Shown one piece after another: positions 42,201 to 50,736 of a stretch of 64,000 nucleotides of DNA. The translations under genes and the position numbers were made by a program. Source of the DNA: Oerskovia jenensis (GTDB taxonomy: Bacteria > Actinomycetota > Actinomycetes > Actinomycetales > Cellulomonadaceae); NCBI RefSeq assembly GCF_016907235.1, contig NZ_JAFBBO010000001.1:2976001-3040000 (forward strand). The letters are read 5' to 3'. A model generated the notes under the pieces. That model worked only from the letters and a program-made list of their open reading frames with translations, was not told the origin of the DNA and did not search any database. Each line of letters begins with the position of its first letter. The first letter of the stretch is position 1.

Positions 42201-43828
42201 ACACGGGGGCACGTATCGCACCCCAGGCCGCGGCGCCCACGGTGGGGCAGTGCGTCTTCGACCTCGGGTCGCGGACCTCGGTCGCCGACGTCGAGCTCTC
42301 GTTCGACAACTCGGCCTCGACGCTTCCCGTCGAGTTCGGCGTGGCCGGTCAGGACGGTCTGCGCACGGTCGTCGGCAAGGGCGAGAAGGCGACGGTGACC
42401 GCACCGGGTCTGCTGCGCGGGCTCGACGCGCACGAGTTCACGGTCCTCGCGGACGGTCGGGTCGTCGGGTCGTTCACGGTCCGTGGCGAGAGCTGCTACG
42501 TGCCGCAGTGGTCGCAGGACGTGTCGGTCGCTGCGGAGAACGTGGGCGGTCAGGTGCGTCTGACCGGCACGGTGGTGAACACCACGGCCGAGGCGATGGA
42601 CGTGCGGATGCTCGCGCCGGCGGGCCTGGGAACGAAGGACTCGGAGAAGGTCACGCTGGCCGCGGGGCAGACCGGCTCGTTCACGATCGACACCGGGCGC
42701 CAGTCCGTCGACGCCGGCAAGGTCACCTTCCGCCAGTACCGGTGGGTCGCGGAGACCGGCGCCGCCGGCAAGGGGTACCAGCGTGAGGTCGTCGCCCCGT
42801 ACGACCGTGCGGCGATCGCCCCGAAGGCCTCCGTCACGGCCGGGCAGTGCGTCTACGACCCGGCCGCGCACGCGTCCTCGACCTCCGTGACGCTGATGCT
42901 CGACAACTCGTCCTCCACGTTGCCGGTGCAGTTCACGGTCGCGGGTCGCGACGACCTCTCACAGGTCGTGGCCCCGGGGAAGGTCGTCCCGGTCACGGTG
43001 TCGGCCGGGTACCAGGGCGCCACGTTCACGGTCTCGGCCGACGGACGGCAGGTCGCGAGCCAGGTGATCCCTGCCGCGAGCTGCTACGTCCCGAGCTGGT
43101 CCGCGACGCAGAGCGCCCGTGCGGAGGCGGCCGACAAGTCGGTCCGTATCGTCGGCACGTACACCAACACCTCACCGGGGACCGTGCGGGTGCGCATGTA
43201 CTCCCCGGTGTACGGCTTCGCCGGGGCGGCGGTCGACGTCCCGGCCGGGGCCACCCAGGAGTTCTTCCTGCCGACGGGGGTCACCCGGCTCCCCGCCGGG
43301 ACGGTCCAGTTCCAGCAGTCGGTCACAGCCGACGGGGTGGCCCGCAGCAACACCGTGACTGCCAAGTACGAGGCCGCGCGCTACGACGTGTTCGCGCCGA
43401 CGGTGGGCGCCCCGATCCTGGGCGTCTGCTACTTCGAGGACAACGAGCAGCAGTCGTACCGGCCCGTGACGTTCGTGTACGACAACACCGCCTCGACCGC
43501 GGCCGTCACGTTCCACGTCGAGGTGAACGGTGTCCTCGCGCCCGAGACGCACCGGGTGGTGCAGGACCAGAAGAGGGTCCAGCTCAAGGTGCCGAACGTG
43601 CCCGAGGCCGGTGCGACGTACCGCGTCGTGGCGGACTCGGGGCACTCCTGGACGTTCCAGGTCGCGGGCCAGTCGTGCCTGCCGGCGTGGCACTGGACCG
43701 AGGCCTACCGCCTGGGTGACCGCGTCGCGTACGAGGGCCGGAACTACACCGCGACGGTGTGGAGCGTCTCGGTCGCACCGACGTCCCCGCTCGGCCCGTA
43801 CTTCTGGCACGACGAGAGCGGCAGGTGA
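39211..43828 (+). CDS. ECF-like sigma factor fused to zinc-finger anti-sigma, membrane segment and CBM-tipped exterior; frameshifted
   Basis: Read as one 1538-residue product if one base is dropped from the G7 run at 40026-40032. Residues about 15-195 are a sigma-70 ECF-type factor: region 2 (FGALYERHAAAARTVARQYV) and region 4 (GLPERWQAVLWYTEVEEMNP, LLGLTANGVSALAYRAREGL). Residues 227-234 are the H-x3-C-x2-C of a zinc-finger anti-sigma domain. A hydrophobic stretch (about 249-270), an Ala/Gly-rich spacer and a second hydrophobic stretch (about 365-395) follow. The presumed exterior part has CARDB/DUF11-like beta domains, then three tandem pairs of repeats starting C-(F/Y)-V-P-x-W and each containing GQCVFDL-like and FDNSASTLPVEF-like segments. 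It ends in a CBM5/12 (AWHWTEAYRLGDRVAYEGRN). With two membrane spans the C-terminus would face inward, so one stretch is probably not a span. Similar sigma-TM-carbohydrate-binding fusions are known in actinobacteria (as I recall, group ECF53). Confidence 0.8.
40026..40032 (+). other. G7 tract at the frame switch
   Basis: The sigma/zinc-finger frame and the exterior-domain frame meet at seven consecutive G. With six G the reading is continuous (LPLTGGAAVGAGAAG). With seven the sigma frame runs on as an Arg/Gly-rich artefact to 41265. This is a sequencing error, a real mutation or phase variant, or a slippage site. Confidence 0.85.
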
Positions 43829-43870
43829 CCTGACGGGTCGCTCGTCGACCTGACGGGTCGGCCGCGAACG

Positions 43871-43917
43871 GCACGAGGGAGGGACCGAGACGCAGCGTCT
43901 CGGTCCCTCCCTCGTGC
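43871..43917 (+). terminator. Very strong hairpin after the sigma-fusion gene
   Basis: Perfect 22-bp arms (43871-43892 and 43896-43917) with a 3-base loop, 43 bases past the stop. It could serve both this gene and the convergent GST-like gene. Confidence 0.85.
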
Positions 43918-44032
43918 GCGCGGTGCCCGCGCTCGACGGTCGCCGTGGTGCGGCCTGGCTCGCCTGTGTGCGGTGGCGAGGCGTGGCGTGCCGTGACGTG
44001 GCGCGGCGTGCCGTGGCCCCGCCCGGCCGGCG

Positions 44033-45118
44033 TCAGTCCCTGGGGCGCGCTGCCTGCGGATCGCCCGCGACCGGCACGGCGAGCGGGGCGAGGTGGTAGG
44101 ACGCCAGGTCGGTCGCGGCAGTCGGCGCGTGGCCGTCGCCGAAGGGCGAGCCGCCGAGCGCCTCGCGCCCGTGCGGCGTGAGCCATCCGGACAGGTCGGG
44201 ACCGTCGGGCACGATCCCGCTGGGGTTGAGCTGGGAGTGGACCCGGTAGTAGTGGTGCTTGATGTGCTCGAAGTTCACGGTGTCACCGAACCCGGGCGTC
44301 TGGAACAGGTCGCGGACGTATCCCCACAGGACCTTGTCCTCGGTGATCTTGTTGCGGTTGGTCTTGAAGTGCCCGTGGTAGACCGCGTCGAAGCGCACCA
44401 GGGTCGTGAAGAGGCGCACGTCGGCCTCGGTGAGGTGGTCACCGACGAGGTAGCGGCGCTCGGACAACCGGTCCGAGAGCCAGTCGAGGCGCTCGAAGAG
44501 GATCCCGAACGCCTTGTCGTACTTCTCCTGCGAGTCGGCGAACCCGGCGCGGTACACGCCGTTGTTGACGTCGAGGTAGATCTTCTCGGCGACGTCGTCG
44601 ATTTCGTCGCGCCACGCCTCGGGGTAGAGGTCCGGTGCGCCGGGCCGGTGGTAGGCGGTCCACTCGGTCGAGAGGTCGAGCGTGATCTGCGGGTAGTCGT
44701 TGGTCACGAGCAGGCGCGAGGGGACGTCGACGATCGCGGGTACGCTCACGCCGCCGTCGTCCTCGGGGTCGCGCGCGAGGTAGTGCTCGGCGAGGAAGTG
44801 GGAGCCGAGCTCGGGGTCGATCCCGTCGCGGTCGAGCGTGAAGCGCCACGACCGGGAGTCCTGGATCGGGTCGACGACGCCCAGCGAGATCGCGTTCTCG
44901 AGCCCGAGCAGCCGACGCACGATGATCGACCGGTGCGCCCACGGGCACGCGAGGCTCGCGACGAGCCGGTAGCGCCCGGGCTCGACGGGCCAGCGGCCCT
45001 GGTCGTCGCCCTGCCCGCCGGGCGACGAGGTGCTGTCGGCCGTGATGCGGTCGGTGAAGTGCGGGCCGCGGCGCTTCCAGCCGCGGGGGACGGGGTTCGA
45101 ACCGGTGGTGTCGCTCAT
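44033..45118 (-). CDS. Glutathione S-transferase-like reductase (Xi/ECM4 type)
   Basis: A 361-residue thiol-dependent oxidoreductase of the glutathionyl-hydroquinone reductase group. The thioredoxin-like N-domain has the catalytic cysteine in ACPWAHRSIIVRRLLGLE (about 57-74), the binding residues VPAIVD and NDYPQITLDL. The all-helical C-domain has YLDVNNGVYRAGFADSQEKYD and YLVGDHLTEADVRLFTTLVRFD, both hallmark segments. Actinobacteria generally use mycothiol in place of glutathione, so the true cosubstrate may be mycothiol. Likely role: reductive cleavage of thiol-quinone adducts in the cytosol. ATG start at 45118. Confidence 0.92.
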   Translation of the reverse strand: MSDTTGSNPVPRGWKRRGPHFTDRITADSTSSPGGQGDDQGRWPVEPGRYRLVASLACPWAHRSIIVRRLLGLENAISLGVVDPIQDSRSWRFTLDRDGIDPELGSHFLAEHYLARDPEDDGGVSVPAIVDVPSRLLVTNDYPQITLDLSTEWTAYHRPGAPDLYPEAWRDEIDDVAEKIYLDVNNGVYRAGFADSQEKYDKAFGILFERLDWLSDRLSERRYLVGDHLTEADVRLFTTLVRFDAVYHGHFKTNRNKITEDKVLWGYVRDLFQTPGFGDTVNFEHIKHHYYRVHSQLNPSGIVPDGPDLSGWLTPHGREALGGSPFGDGHAPTAATDLASYHLAPLAVPVAGDPQAARPRD

Positions 45119-45162
45119 GGACCGAACCTACGCCGGGCCCCGGGCGTCCGCAGCGACCGGGG

Positions 45163-46197
45163 TCACGGGGCGAGTGTGACGTCCGTCCGGACCGGGCGCA
45201 GCCGGGACCCGACCACCCGGGACGTGCCGTCGTCGTGCACCTCGACGAGGACCGTGACGGTCTGCGTGACGGTCCACGCGGACAGGCGCACCCCCGGAGG
45301 GACGGTGCCGAGCGTGCCGGTCGTGGGGGTGGGCGCGGTCCACCCGCCGGTGAGCGCCACGGTCTGGGTGCACTCGACGGACACCAGGGTGAAGATGCCC
45401 TCGGCGGCCGTGAGCCAGGCGGGGCCGGGCTCCTCGTACCCGCACGAGCGCTCCTCGGTGCCGCTCGCGGGGGACAGGTCCGGGACGGGGAAGCCCTGGG
45501 CGTGCGCGGTCGCGAGCTGGTCGGCGTCGGTCACGTCGAGGGTGGGGGCCGCCTGGCCCGTGCGGGCGAAGTCGAGCACCTCGTCGAGTGCGGCGTCCCC
45601 GCGGGCACGCCCTGCGTCGTCCGGCCCGACGGCGGTCCCTCCCGTGAGCACCGGCTGCGGCAGGGCGAGGGCCGGGTCCGTCGCGAGCTGGTAGGTCAGC
45701 AGCCAGGGTGCGTCCGCGGACACGCGGGTGAAGAGCGTGGACTCGACGAACTCGCCGTCCGACGCCGCCGGGTCGCCCTGTGCGCCCAGGGAGTAGAACC
45801 AGTCCGCGGTCCCTGCCGTGGGTGCGGCGAGCGTTCCGGGCACGGACGTGTGGGGCGCCACGGGGTCCGCCGACTGCGCGCTCTGCGCCGCGAAGGCGAA
45901 CGTCGAGGACCGCAGGACGGGGCCCGTCCCGATGCGGGCGAGGACGGCCGGGTCGCGCGCTGCGTTCGCGGCGTTGCGCGTGGCGGAGAGCGACCCGAAG
46001 AGGGTGGCGGCCGCGGCGTGGTCGATCGCGGGTTCGCGCACCTGGGCGGGTGCTGCGGCGACCTCGGTGCCCACGCATCCCGACAGGAGGCCGAGCGAGG
46101 CGACCGCCCCGATCAGGCCCGCGAGGGGACGGGCGGAGGGGCGGAGCACAGGCACGACGGCGGGGACCTCACGGGACGGGGGGACGGACGCCCTCAT
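45163..46197 (-). CDS. Putative secreted lipoprotein, unknown function
   Basis: A 344-residue protein with a lipobox GLLSGC (Cys about 41) after a hydrophobic stretch, so it is probably a membrane-anchored lipoprotein. The mature part has no motif I recognise. It starts with an Ala-rich helix (about 57-85) followed by mixed beta-rich sequence with a possible disulphide pair (CGYEEPGP and VECTQTV). The C-terminal strands (WTVTQTVTVLVEVHDDG, RLRPVRTDVTL) suggest a beta domain. The ATG at 46197 gives a short basic start; the signal segment is longer than usual (about 40 residues). Neighbours give no functional hint. Confidence 0.78.
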   Translation of the reverse strand: MRASVPPSREVPAVVPVLRPSARPLAGLIGAVASLGLLSGCVGTEVAAAPAQVREPAIDHAAAATLFGSLSATRNAANAARDPAVLARIGTGPVLRSSTFAFAAQSAQSADPVAPHTSVPGTLAAPTAGTADWFYSLGAQGDPAASDGEFVESTLFTRVSADAPWLLTYQLATDPALALPQPVLTGGTAVGPDDAGRARGDAALDEVLDFARTGQAAPTLDVTDADQLATAHAQGFPVPDLSPASGTEERSCGYEEPGPAWLTAAEGIFTLVSVECTQTVALTGGWTAPTPTTGTLGTVPPGVRLSAWTVTQTVTVLVEVHDDGTSRVVGSRLRPVRTDVTLAP

Positions 46198-46315
46198 CCA
46201 ACCCTGCCGGGGGCCCTCGACCAAACTCGGACGGTCGCCGCACGGCGGGGTTGCTGCCGGGTCGGACGGGATCCCCCCACGAGACCACGAACGTGCGACC
46301 CGGCAGCGCTGGTCC

Positions 46316-46996
46316 TCAGGCGGCGTCCCCCGAGCCCCTGAGGACGACGTGGGTCTGCGGGTCGAACCGGTAGCCGAGCCCGCGGACGGTCGAGATGACG
46401 TGCTGGAGCCCGAGCTTCTCGCGCAGGCGGCGCACGTGGACGTCGATGGTCCGGCTGCCGTCGCGCACCGCGTCGGCTCCCCAGACGGTCGACAGGAGCT
46501 CGTCCCGGGTCACGACGCGGTGCGCCGAGCGGGACAGGTGCGTCAGGAGCTCGAACTCCTTGTGGGTCAGCCGCTGCTCGGAGCCGTCGACCGTCACGCG
46601 GCGGCTCGCCGGGTCGATGACGACCCGCGGGAACGGCGACAGGGCCGCGAGGCGGTCGCGGAACGCCTGGACGTCGCCGAGCGGTGCGAGGTCGGGGGCG
46701 GGCGTGGGGATCTCGGCCCGACGCGCGGCGCTGCGGCCGCGGGCCTTGCGGCGTCCCTCGTCGACGAGCTGCTCGTGACGGTCGGTCGCGGGCGCGGAGA
46801 GGGTGAGCGCGGTGTAGGTCTCGGCGTCCGGGAGCCACTCGCGGGCGAGCTCCCCGAGGGCCTCGGCGAGCTCGACGAGCTCGGCCTGCGGGTGCTCCCC
46901 GGTCGCGGCGTCGACACCGACGTACAGGACGAAGCCCGGGTGGGTGCGGCGGTGGGGTGCGTGCGAGCGAGCGGTCTGGTGGGTCAGGGTGGTCAT
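46316..46996 (-). CDS. Orphan winged-helix (OmpR/PhoB-type) regulator
   Basis: A 226-residue DNA-binding protein. The C-terminal domain (about 125-215) is a clear OmpR/PhoB winged helix: RLTHKEFELLTHLSRSAHRV, TRDELLSTVWG, TIDVHVRRLREKLG and STVRGLGYRF. The N-terminal 120 residues lack the Asp-containing receiver fold and instead have HPGFVLYVGVDAATGEHPQA plus a helical stretch, so it is not a standard response regulator and no histidine kinase is adjacent. Similar stand-alone winged-helix proteins are common in actinobacteria. GGAG precedes the ATG at 46996. Confidence 0.87.
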   Translation of the reverse strand: MTTLTHQTARSHAPHRRTHPGFVLYVGVDAATGEHPQAELVELAEALGELAREWLPDAETYTALTLSAPATDRHEQLVDEGRRKARGRSAARRAEIPTPAPDLAPLGDVQAFRDRLAALSPFPRVVIDPASRRVTVDGSEQRLTHKEFELLTHLSRSAHRVVTRDELLSTVWGADAVRDGSRTIDVHVRRLREKLGLQHVISTVRGLGYRFDPQTHVVLRGSGDAA

Positions 46997-47321
46997 GCGA
47001 GGCTCCAGGGTCTTCCGCTCGACGGCCGGGGCCGGAGCGGCGCCGACGAGGGTCGGCAGGGTTGTCAGAGGGCTGAGCGAGTCAGGCCGGACAACAGACG
47101 CTGGAGGACATGCTGACGCTCGGGCGCCGGTCGGCGCCTCGGGAGCTCAGCGAGGGGGTCACGTGGCGAGCATGGCAGCGACGTCGAGGGTCGCCAAGGG
47201 CGGGAGCCAAGAATCTCATGGGGTGAGACGCGAAAATGGGACGGACGTGACGCCGTCGGGCATCGTGGGCGCAGGGCGACCCGGCGGACCGCTCACCCCG
47301 CGCCCCACGAGGCCGCTGGTC
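46997..47321. other. Gene-free stretch between regulator and upp
   Basis: These 325 bases lie upstream of the winged-helix gene and downstream of upp. I see a GGCGCC-ggtc-GGCGCC dyad near 47128 and a CGCCGTCGGGC copy at 47251-47261, but no gene, no RNA and no clear terminator. Confidence 0.4.
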
Positions 47322-47957
47322 TCAGACGACGCCGTACAGGCGGTCGCCCGCGTCGCCCAGGCCCGGCACGATGTACGCGTTCTCGTCGAGCCGCTCGTCC
47401 ACCGCAGCCACGACGAGCTGGACGTCGACCCGGTCGCCGATCGCCTTCTCGAGCACCTCGATGCCCTCGGGGGCGGCGAGCAGGCACACGGCCGTGACGT
47501 CCCGCGCGCCGCGCTCGAACACGTAGTCGATCGCGGCGACGAGCGTCCCGCCGGTCGCGAGCATGGGGTCGAGCAGGAACACGTGGCGACCCGTCAGGTC
47601 GTCCGGGAGACGGTTCGCGTACGTGACGGCCTCGAGCGTCTCCTCGTCGCGCTGCATCCCCAGGAAGCCGACCTCCGCCGTCGGCAGCAGGCGGGTCATG
47701 CCCTCGAGCATCCCCAGGCCCGCGCGCAGGATGGGGACGACGAGCGGGCGCGGCTCGGCGATGCGGACCCCGACCGTCGTGGTGACCGGGGTCTCGACCT
47801 CGTGGGGCTCGACCCGGACGTCCCGCGTCGCCTCGTAGGCCAGCAGGGTCACGAGCTCGTCCACCAGGAGGCGGAAGGTCGGAGAGGCGGTGTCCTTGTT
47901 GCGAAGGACGGTGAGCTTGTGGGCGACCAGCGGGTGGTCGGCGACGTGCAGGCGCAT
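47322..47957 (-). CDS. upp: Uracil phosphoribosyltransferase
   Basis: The 211-residue pyrimidine-salvage enzyme that makes UMP from uracil and PRPP. Family landmarks are [16 protein letters not shown] (7-22), [12 protein letters not shown], the PRPP loop [13 protein letters not shown] (about 128-140) and the uracil-site C-terminus [15 protein letters not shown]. Length matches the family. The ATG at 47957 has no ribosome site, but TACCCT ends six bases before it, so the mRNA is probably leaderless. It is divergent from tadA with only 33 bases between. Confidence 0.97.
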   Translation of the reverse strand: MRLHVADHPLVAHKLTVLRNKDTASPTFRLLVDELVTLLAYEATRDVRVEPHEVETPVTTTVGVRIAEPRPLVVPILRAGLGMLEGMTRLLPTAEVGFLGMQRDEETLEAVTYANRLPDDLTGRHVFLLDPMLATGGTLVAAIDYVFERGARDVTAVCLLAAPEGIEVLEKAIGDRVDVQLVVAAVDERLDENAYIVPGLGDAGDRLYGVV

Positions 47958-47990
47958 GGTTCGAGGGTACCGCCCGGTAGCCTCGGGAGC
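47958..47990. promoter_or_regulatory. 33-base bidirectional promoter upp/tadA
   Basis: On the minus strand TACCCT (47964-47969) ends six bases before upp. On the plus strand TAGCCT (47978-47983) ends seven bases before tadA. Each -35 region must lie within or next to the other gene, so the two polymerases would compete. An upp transcript and a tadA transcript would both be leaderless. Confidence 0.6.
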
Positions 47991-48545
47991 ATGGTCCCCG
48001 ACGACGTCGCCCCCGCCACGGAACCCGGCCCTGCCGGGCTCGACCTGCCCTGGGCGACGGGTACGTTCCCCCCGGACACCGTCGCGGCCCGCCGTGCCGT
48101 GTGGGACGAGCTCATGGGGCTCGCGCTGCACGAGGCGACCCACGCCCTCGCCACGGGAGACGTGCCCATCGGTGCGCTCGTCGTCGGGCCTGACGGGCGG
48201 CTCCTCGGCCTCGGCCGCAACCGGCGCGAGGAGATCGGCGACCCCACCGCGCACGCCGAGGTCCTCGCGCTGCGCCAGGCCGCGGCGACGCTCGGCTCGT
48301 GGCGCCTCGAGGGGTGCACGCTCGTCGTGACCCTCGAACCGTGCGCGATGTGCGCGGGCGCGACCACGCTCGCGCGCGTCGAGCGGCTCGTGCTCGGCGC
48401 GTGGGACCCCAAGGCCGGCGCGTGCGGGTCCGTGTGGGACATCGTGCGCGACCGCCGCAACCCGCACCGCGTCGAGGTGGTCGGCGGGATCCGCGACGTC
48501 GAGTGCGGCGACCTCATCCGGGAGTTCTTCGAGACGCAGCGCTGA
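47991..48545 (+). CDS. tadA: tRNA adenosine(34) deaminase
   Basis: A 184-residue zinc enzyme converting A34 to inosine in tRNA-Arg(ACG). The zinc ligands and catalytic glutamate are in HAEV (His88, Glu90) and PCAMC (Cys118, Cys121). [21 protein letters not shown] is the N-terminal core. The C-terminal [22 protein letters not shown] is typical of TadA. An extra N-terminal stretch of about 35 residues precedes the core. The start at 47991 lacks a ribosome site but fits a leaderless transcript. Confidence 0.95.
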   Translation: MVPDDVAPATEPGPAGLDLPWATGTFPPDTVAARRAVWDELMGLALHEATHALATGDVPIGALVVGPDGRLLGLGRNRREEIGDPTAHAEVLALRQAAATLGSWRLEGCTLVVTLEPCAMCAGATTLARVERLVLGAWDPKAGACGSVWDIVRDRRNPHRVEVVGGIRDVECGDLIREFFETQR

Positions 48546-48571
48546 GGGCGGGCGCGCACAGCAGCCAGGCC

Positions 48572-48613
48572 GATGTTCACGTTGCCATCCCGTCGGATGT
48601 TTACGTTGACATC
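48572..48613 (+). promoter_or_regulatory. Two LacI-type operators before the GH5 gene
   Basis: Site 1 (48572-48589) GATGTTCACGTTGCCATC and site 2 (48596-48613) GATGTTTACGTTGACATC are direct repeats, centres 24 bp apart, each with GATG/CATC ends. The core TGTTTACG matches the sites at the ABC operon (54166-54179) and at the lacI start. Confidence 0.65.
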
Positions 48614-48714
48614 GCCAGTTCGTCAACCTAGCCTGACCGGATCAGCCGCGGCGCCGCGGCCTTTCGTCGTCGAGCGCCGCGGACACGCACGAGACGAACA
48701 GAGAGGTTCGCAGC

Positions 48715-50679
48715 ATGCAACGTCGCATCATGCGGCTCGCGGTAGCACTGGTCACGATCGGGCTCACGACGTCGGTCGTCAGCCCGACGTCCGCCGCCCC
48801 CGGAGCGTCCCCGTCGACCACGTCCACCACGGCCACGCCAGGAGCAGTCCGGGTGCTGACCGGTCCGCAGCTGTCGGCGTCGTGGGACGCGCCGCTCAGC
48901 ACGCGCGGTCGGTACGTCGTCGACGCGGACGGGGACAGGTTCAAGCTCAAGTCCGCCAACTGGGACGGCGCGCAGGGGCACTGGAACGGCAGCGGCGACA
49001 GGAACGACCCCGCCAACCACAACAGCGGCATCAGCTACGACATCCCCATGGGCCTCGACCGCGTGCCGATGGCAACCCTCATGAGCGACTTCCACGGGCT
49101 CGGGCTCAACAGCATCCGGCTGTCCTACTCGAACGAGATGCTCGGCATGACCGCGCCCGTGCCCGACGTCGCGGTGACGGCGAACCCGCAGCTGCGGGGC
49201 ATGACACCGCTGCAGGTCTTCGACGAGGTCGTCGAAGCGCTCACGGCCGACGGGTTCGCCGTCATCCTCAACAACCACACCACGACGTCGCGCTGGTGCT
49301 GCGGCGCCGACGACGGCAACTCGAAGCCGTACAGCAGCCAGACCATCGAGAAGTGGATCAGCGACTGGGTCATGCTGACCGAGCGTTACGCGGACAACCC
49401 CCGCGTCGTCGGGATGGACCTGCGCAACGAGGTGCGCCGAGACATCCTGGACGACCCCAACTGGGGCATGGGTGACAAGAACGACCTGTACAAGTCCTAC
49501 CAGCAGGCCGGCGTCGCGATCCAGCGGGCCAACCCGGACGTGCTCGTGATCATGGAGGGCATCAACTGGCAGGGGATCCCGCTCGACGGCCTGTTCCACG
49601 ACCGGCCGCACCTCAAGCCCGTCGCGAACCTCTCGAACACCCTCCCGTACCCCGACAAGCTCGTGTACGCGGCGCACATCTACGCCTACACCGGACCGCA
49701 GCACACCGGCGCCACCGGACTCGGCGAGACCCACGACGCGCGCTATCGAGACCTCAGTGCGAGCGAGCTCGCGGCCGAGGTGAAGAAGGCCGCCGCGTTC
49801 GTCACCACGGCGAACCAGCACTACACCGCCCCCGTGTGGTTCAGCGAGTTCGGCATCGGTTCCTCCGACGAGACGGGCGCCCTCGACAAGGCGTGGTGGG
49901 CGAACTTCACCGACATCCTCGTCGCCAACGACAGCGACTTCGCGGCCTGGCCCCTCGTGGCCCACGCCACCGACGACGGCACCTTCGTCGACAGCTACTC
50001 GCTCCTCGCCTACAAGACCGACGGCACCCGGCTCAGCATCGCCGACGACTGGCGCTACCCGCAGTGGACGAAGCTCGTGGCCTCGGACGGCAAGACCGGG
50101 CAGGTCGCGCGCGCGGCGCGCTGGAACATGCTCGGCAGCGGCAGCCACTCGCCCGACACGAACGCCTCGGCTCTCATGAACACCCGGCCGGACTGGGACT
50201 CCGGCAGGTGGAAGGGGAGCTGCCCTGACTCCCAGCGGCTCGTCGGGGTCGCTCGGAGCACCAACCGAGCGCTCTGCACCGACAACCTGCAGCCCGCGCT
50301 GACCGACGTCCGCACGATCGTCGAGGACGAGTCGACCGTGCAGACCGACTGGGCGAGCAGGTACGACAAGCTGCAGTGCCCGGCCGGGCAGATGGCCGTG
50401 GGCTACAGCCTGACGATCGGGACGACCACCAAGTGGTCCACCTCGAAGCTCCTGTGCGGCCAGAGCGCGACCGCGCTCCCCGCGAGCCAGGGCCGTCTCG
50501 TGTGGTTCGACCAGGGGGACAACCGGCCGGTCGGGGGCGGCTCGACCGCGAGCGACTGGGCGCCCGGCAGGTACAAGGGCCAGTGCGCCGACGGCGAGTA
50601 CATCTCCGGCGTCGCCTTCACGTGGCGCTGGAACCACGGGGGCGTGCCTGACGCGCTCCTCTGCAAGCCGCTGAGGTGA
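48715..50679 (+). CDS. Secreted GH5-family glycoside hydrolase
   Basis: A 654-residue exported enzyme with a signal peptide (about 1-28, ending TSAA). The GH5 (cellulase-type TIM barrel) catalytic domain spans about 60-465. The acid/base is Glu239 in MDLRNEVRR and the nucleophile Glu378 in VWFSEFGIG. SIRLSYSNEM and NNHTTTSRWCCG are barrel-strand landmarks. It retains stereochemistry; the substrate could be beta-glucan or beta-mannan. The C-terminal 180 residues hold a duplicated module: WKGSCPDSQRLVGVARSTNRALC, CPAGQMAVGYSL and YKGQCADGEYISGVAF (in part). I do not recognise it; it may bind carbohydrate. Control by the LacI-type operators upstream is inferred. Confidence 0.92.
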   Translation: MQRRIMRLAVALVTIGLTTSVVSPTSAAPGASPSTTSTTATPGAVRVLTGPQLSASWDAPLSTRGRYVVDADGDRFKLKSANWDGAQGHWNGSGDRNDPANHNSGISYDIPMGLDRVPMATLMSDFHGLGLNSIRLSYSNEMLGMTAPVPDVAVTANPQLRGMTPLQVFDEVVEALTADGFAVILNNHTTTSRWCCGADDGNSKPYSSQTIEKWISDWVMLTERYADNPRVVGMDLRNEVRRDILDDPNWGMGDKNDLYKSYQQAGVAIQRANPDVLVIMEGINWQGIPLDGLFHDRPHLKPVANLSNTLPYPDKLVYAAHIYAYTGPQHTGATGLGETHDARYRDLSASELAAEVKKAAAFVTTANQHYTAPVWFSEFGIGSSDETGALDKAWWANFTDILVANDSDFAAWPLVAHATDDGTFVDSYSLLAYKTDGTRLSIADDWRYPQWTKLVASDGKTGQVARAARWNMLGSGSHSPDTNASALMNTRPDWDSGRWKGSCPDSQRLVGVARSTNRALCTDNLQPALTDVRTIVEDESTVQTDWASRYDKLQCPAGQMAVGYSLTIGTTTKWSTSKLLCGQSATALPASQGRLVWFDQGDNRPVGGGSTASDWAPGRYKGQCADGEYISGVAFTWRWNHGGVPDALLCKPLR

Positions 50680-50682
50680 GGG

Positions 50683-50730
50683 GACGACGAGGGGGCCGGG
50701 TCGCACGAGCGACCCGGCCCCCTCGTCGTC
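50683..50730. terminator. Bidirectional terminator hairpin
   Basis: Perfect 22-bp arms (50683-50704 and 50709-50730) with a 4-base loop, between the convergent GH5 and phosphoesterase genes, starting 3 bases after the GH5 stop and ending 6 bases before the phosphoesterase stop. Confidence 0.88.
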
Positions 50731-50736
50731 TCGTCG

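Noticed and set aside
46997-47321. Possible tRNA or small RNA gene in the gap
   Set aside because: No cloverleaf, no T-loop GGTTCGAATCC-type core and no promoter-terminator pair were found by eye.
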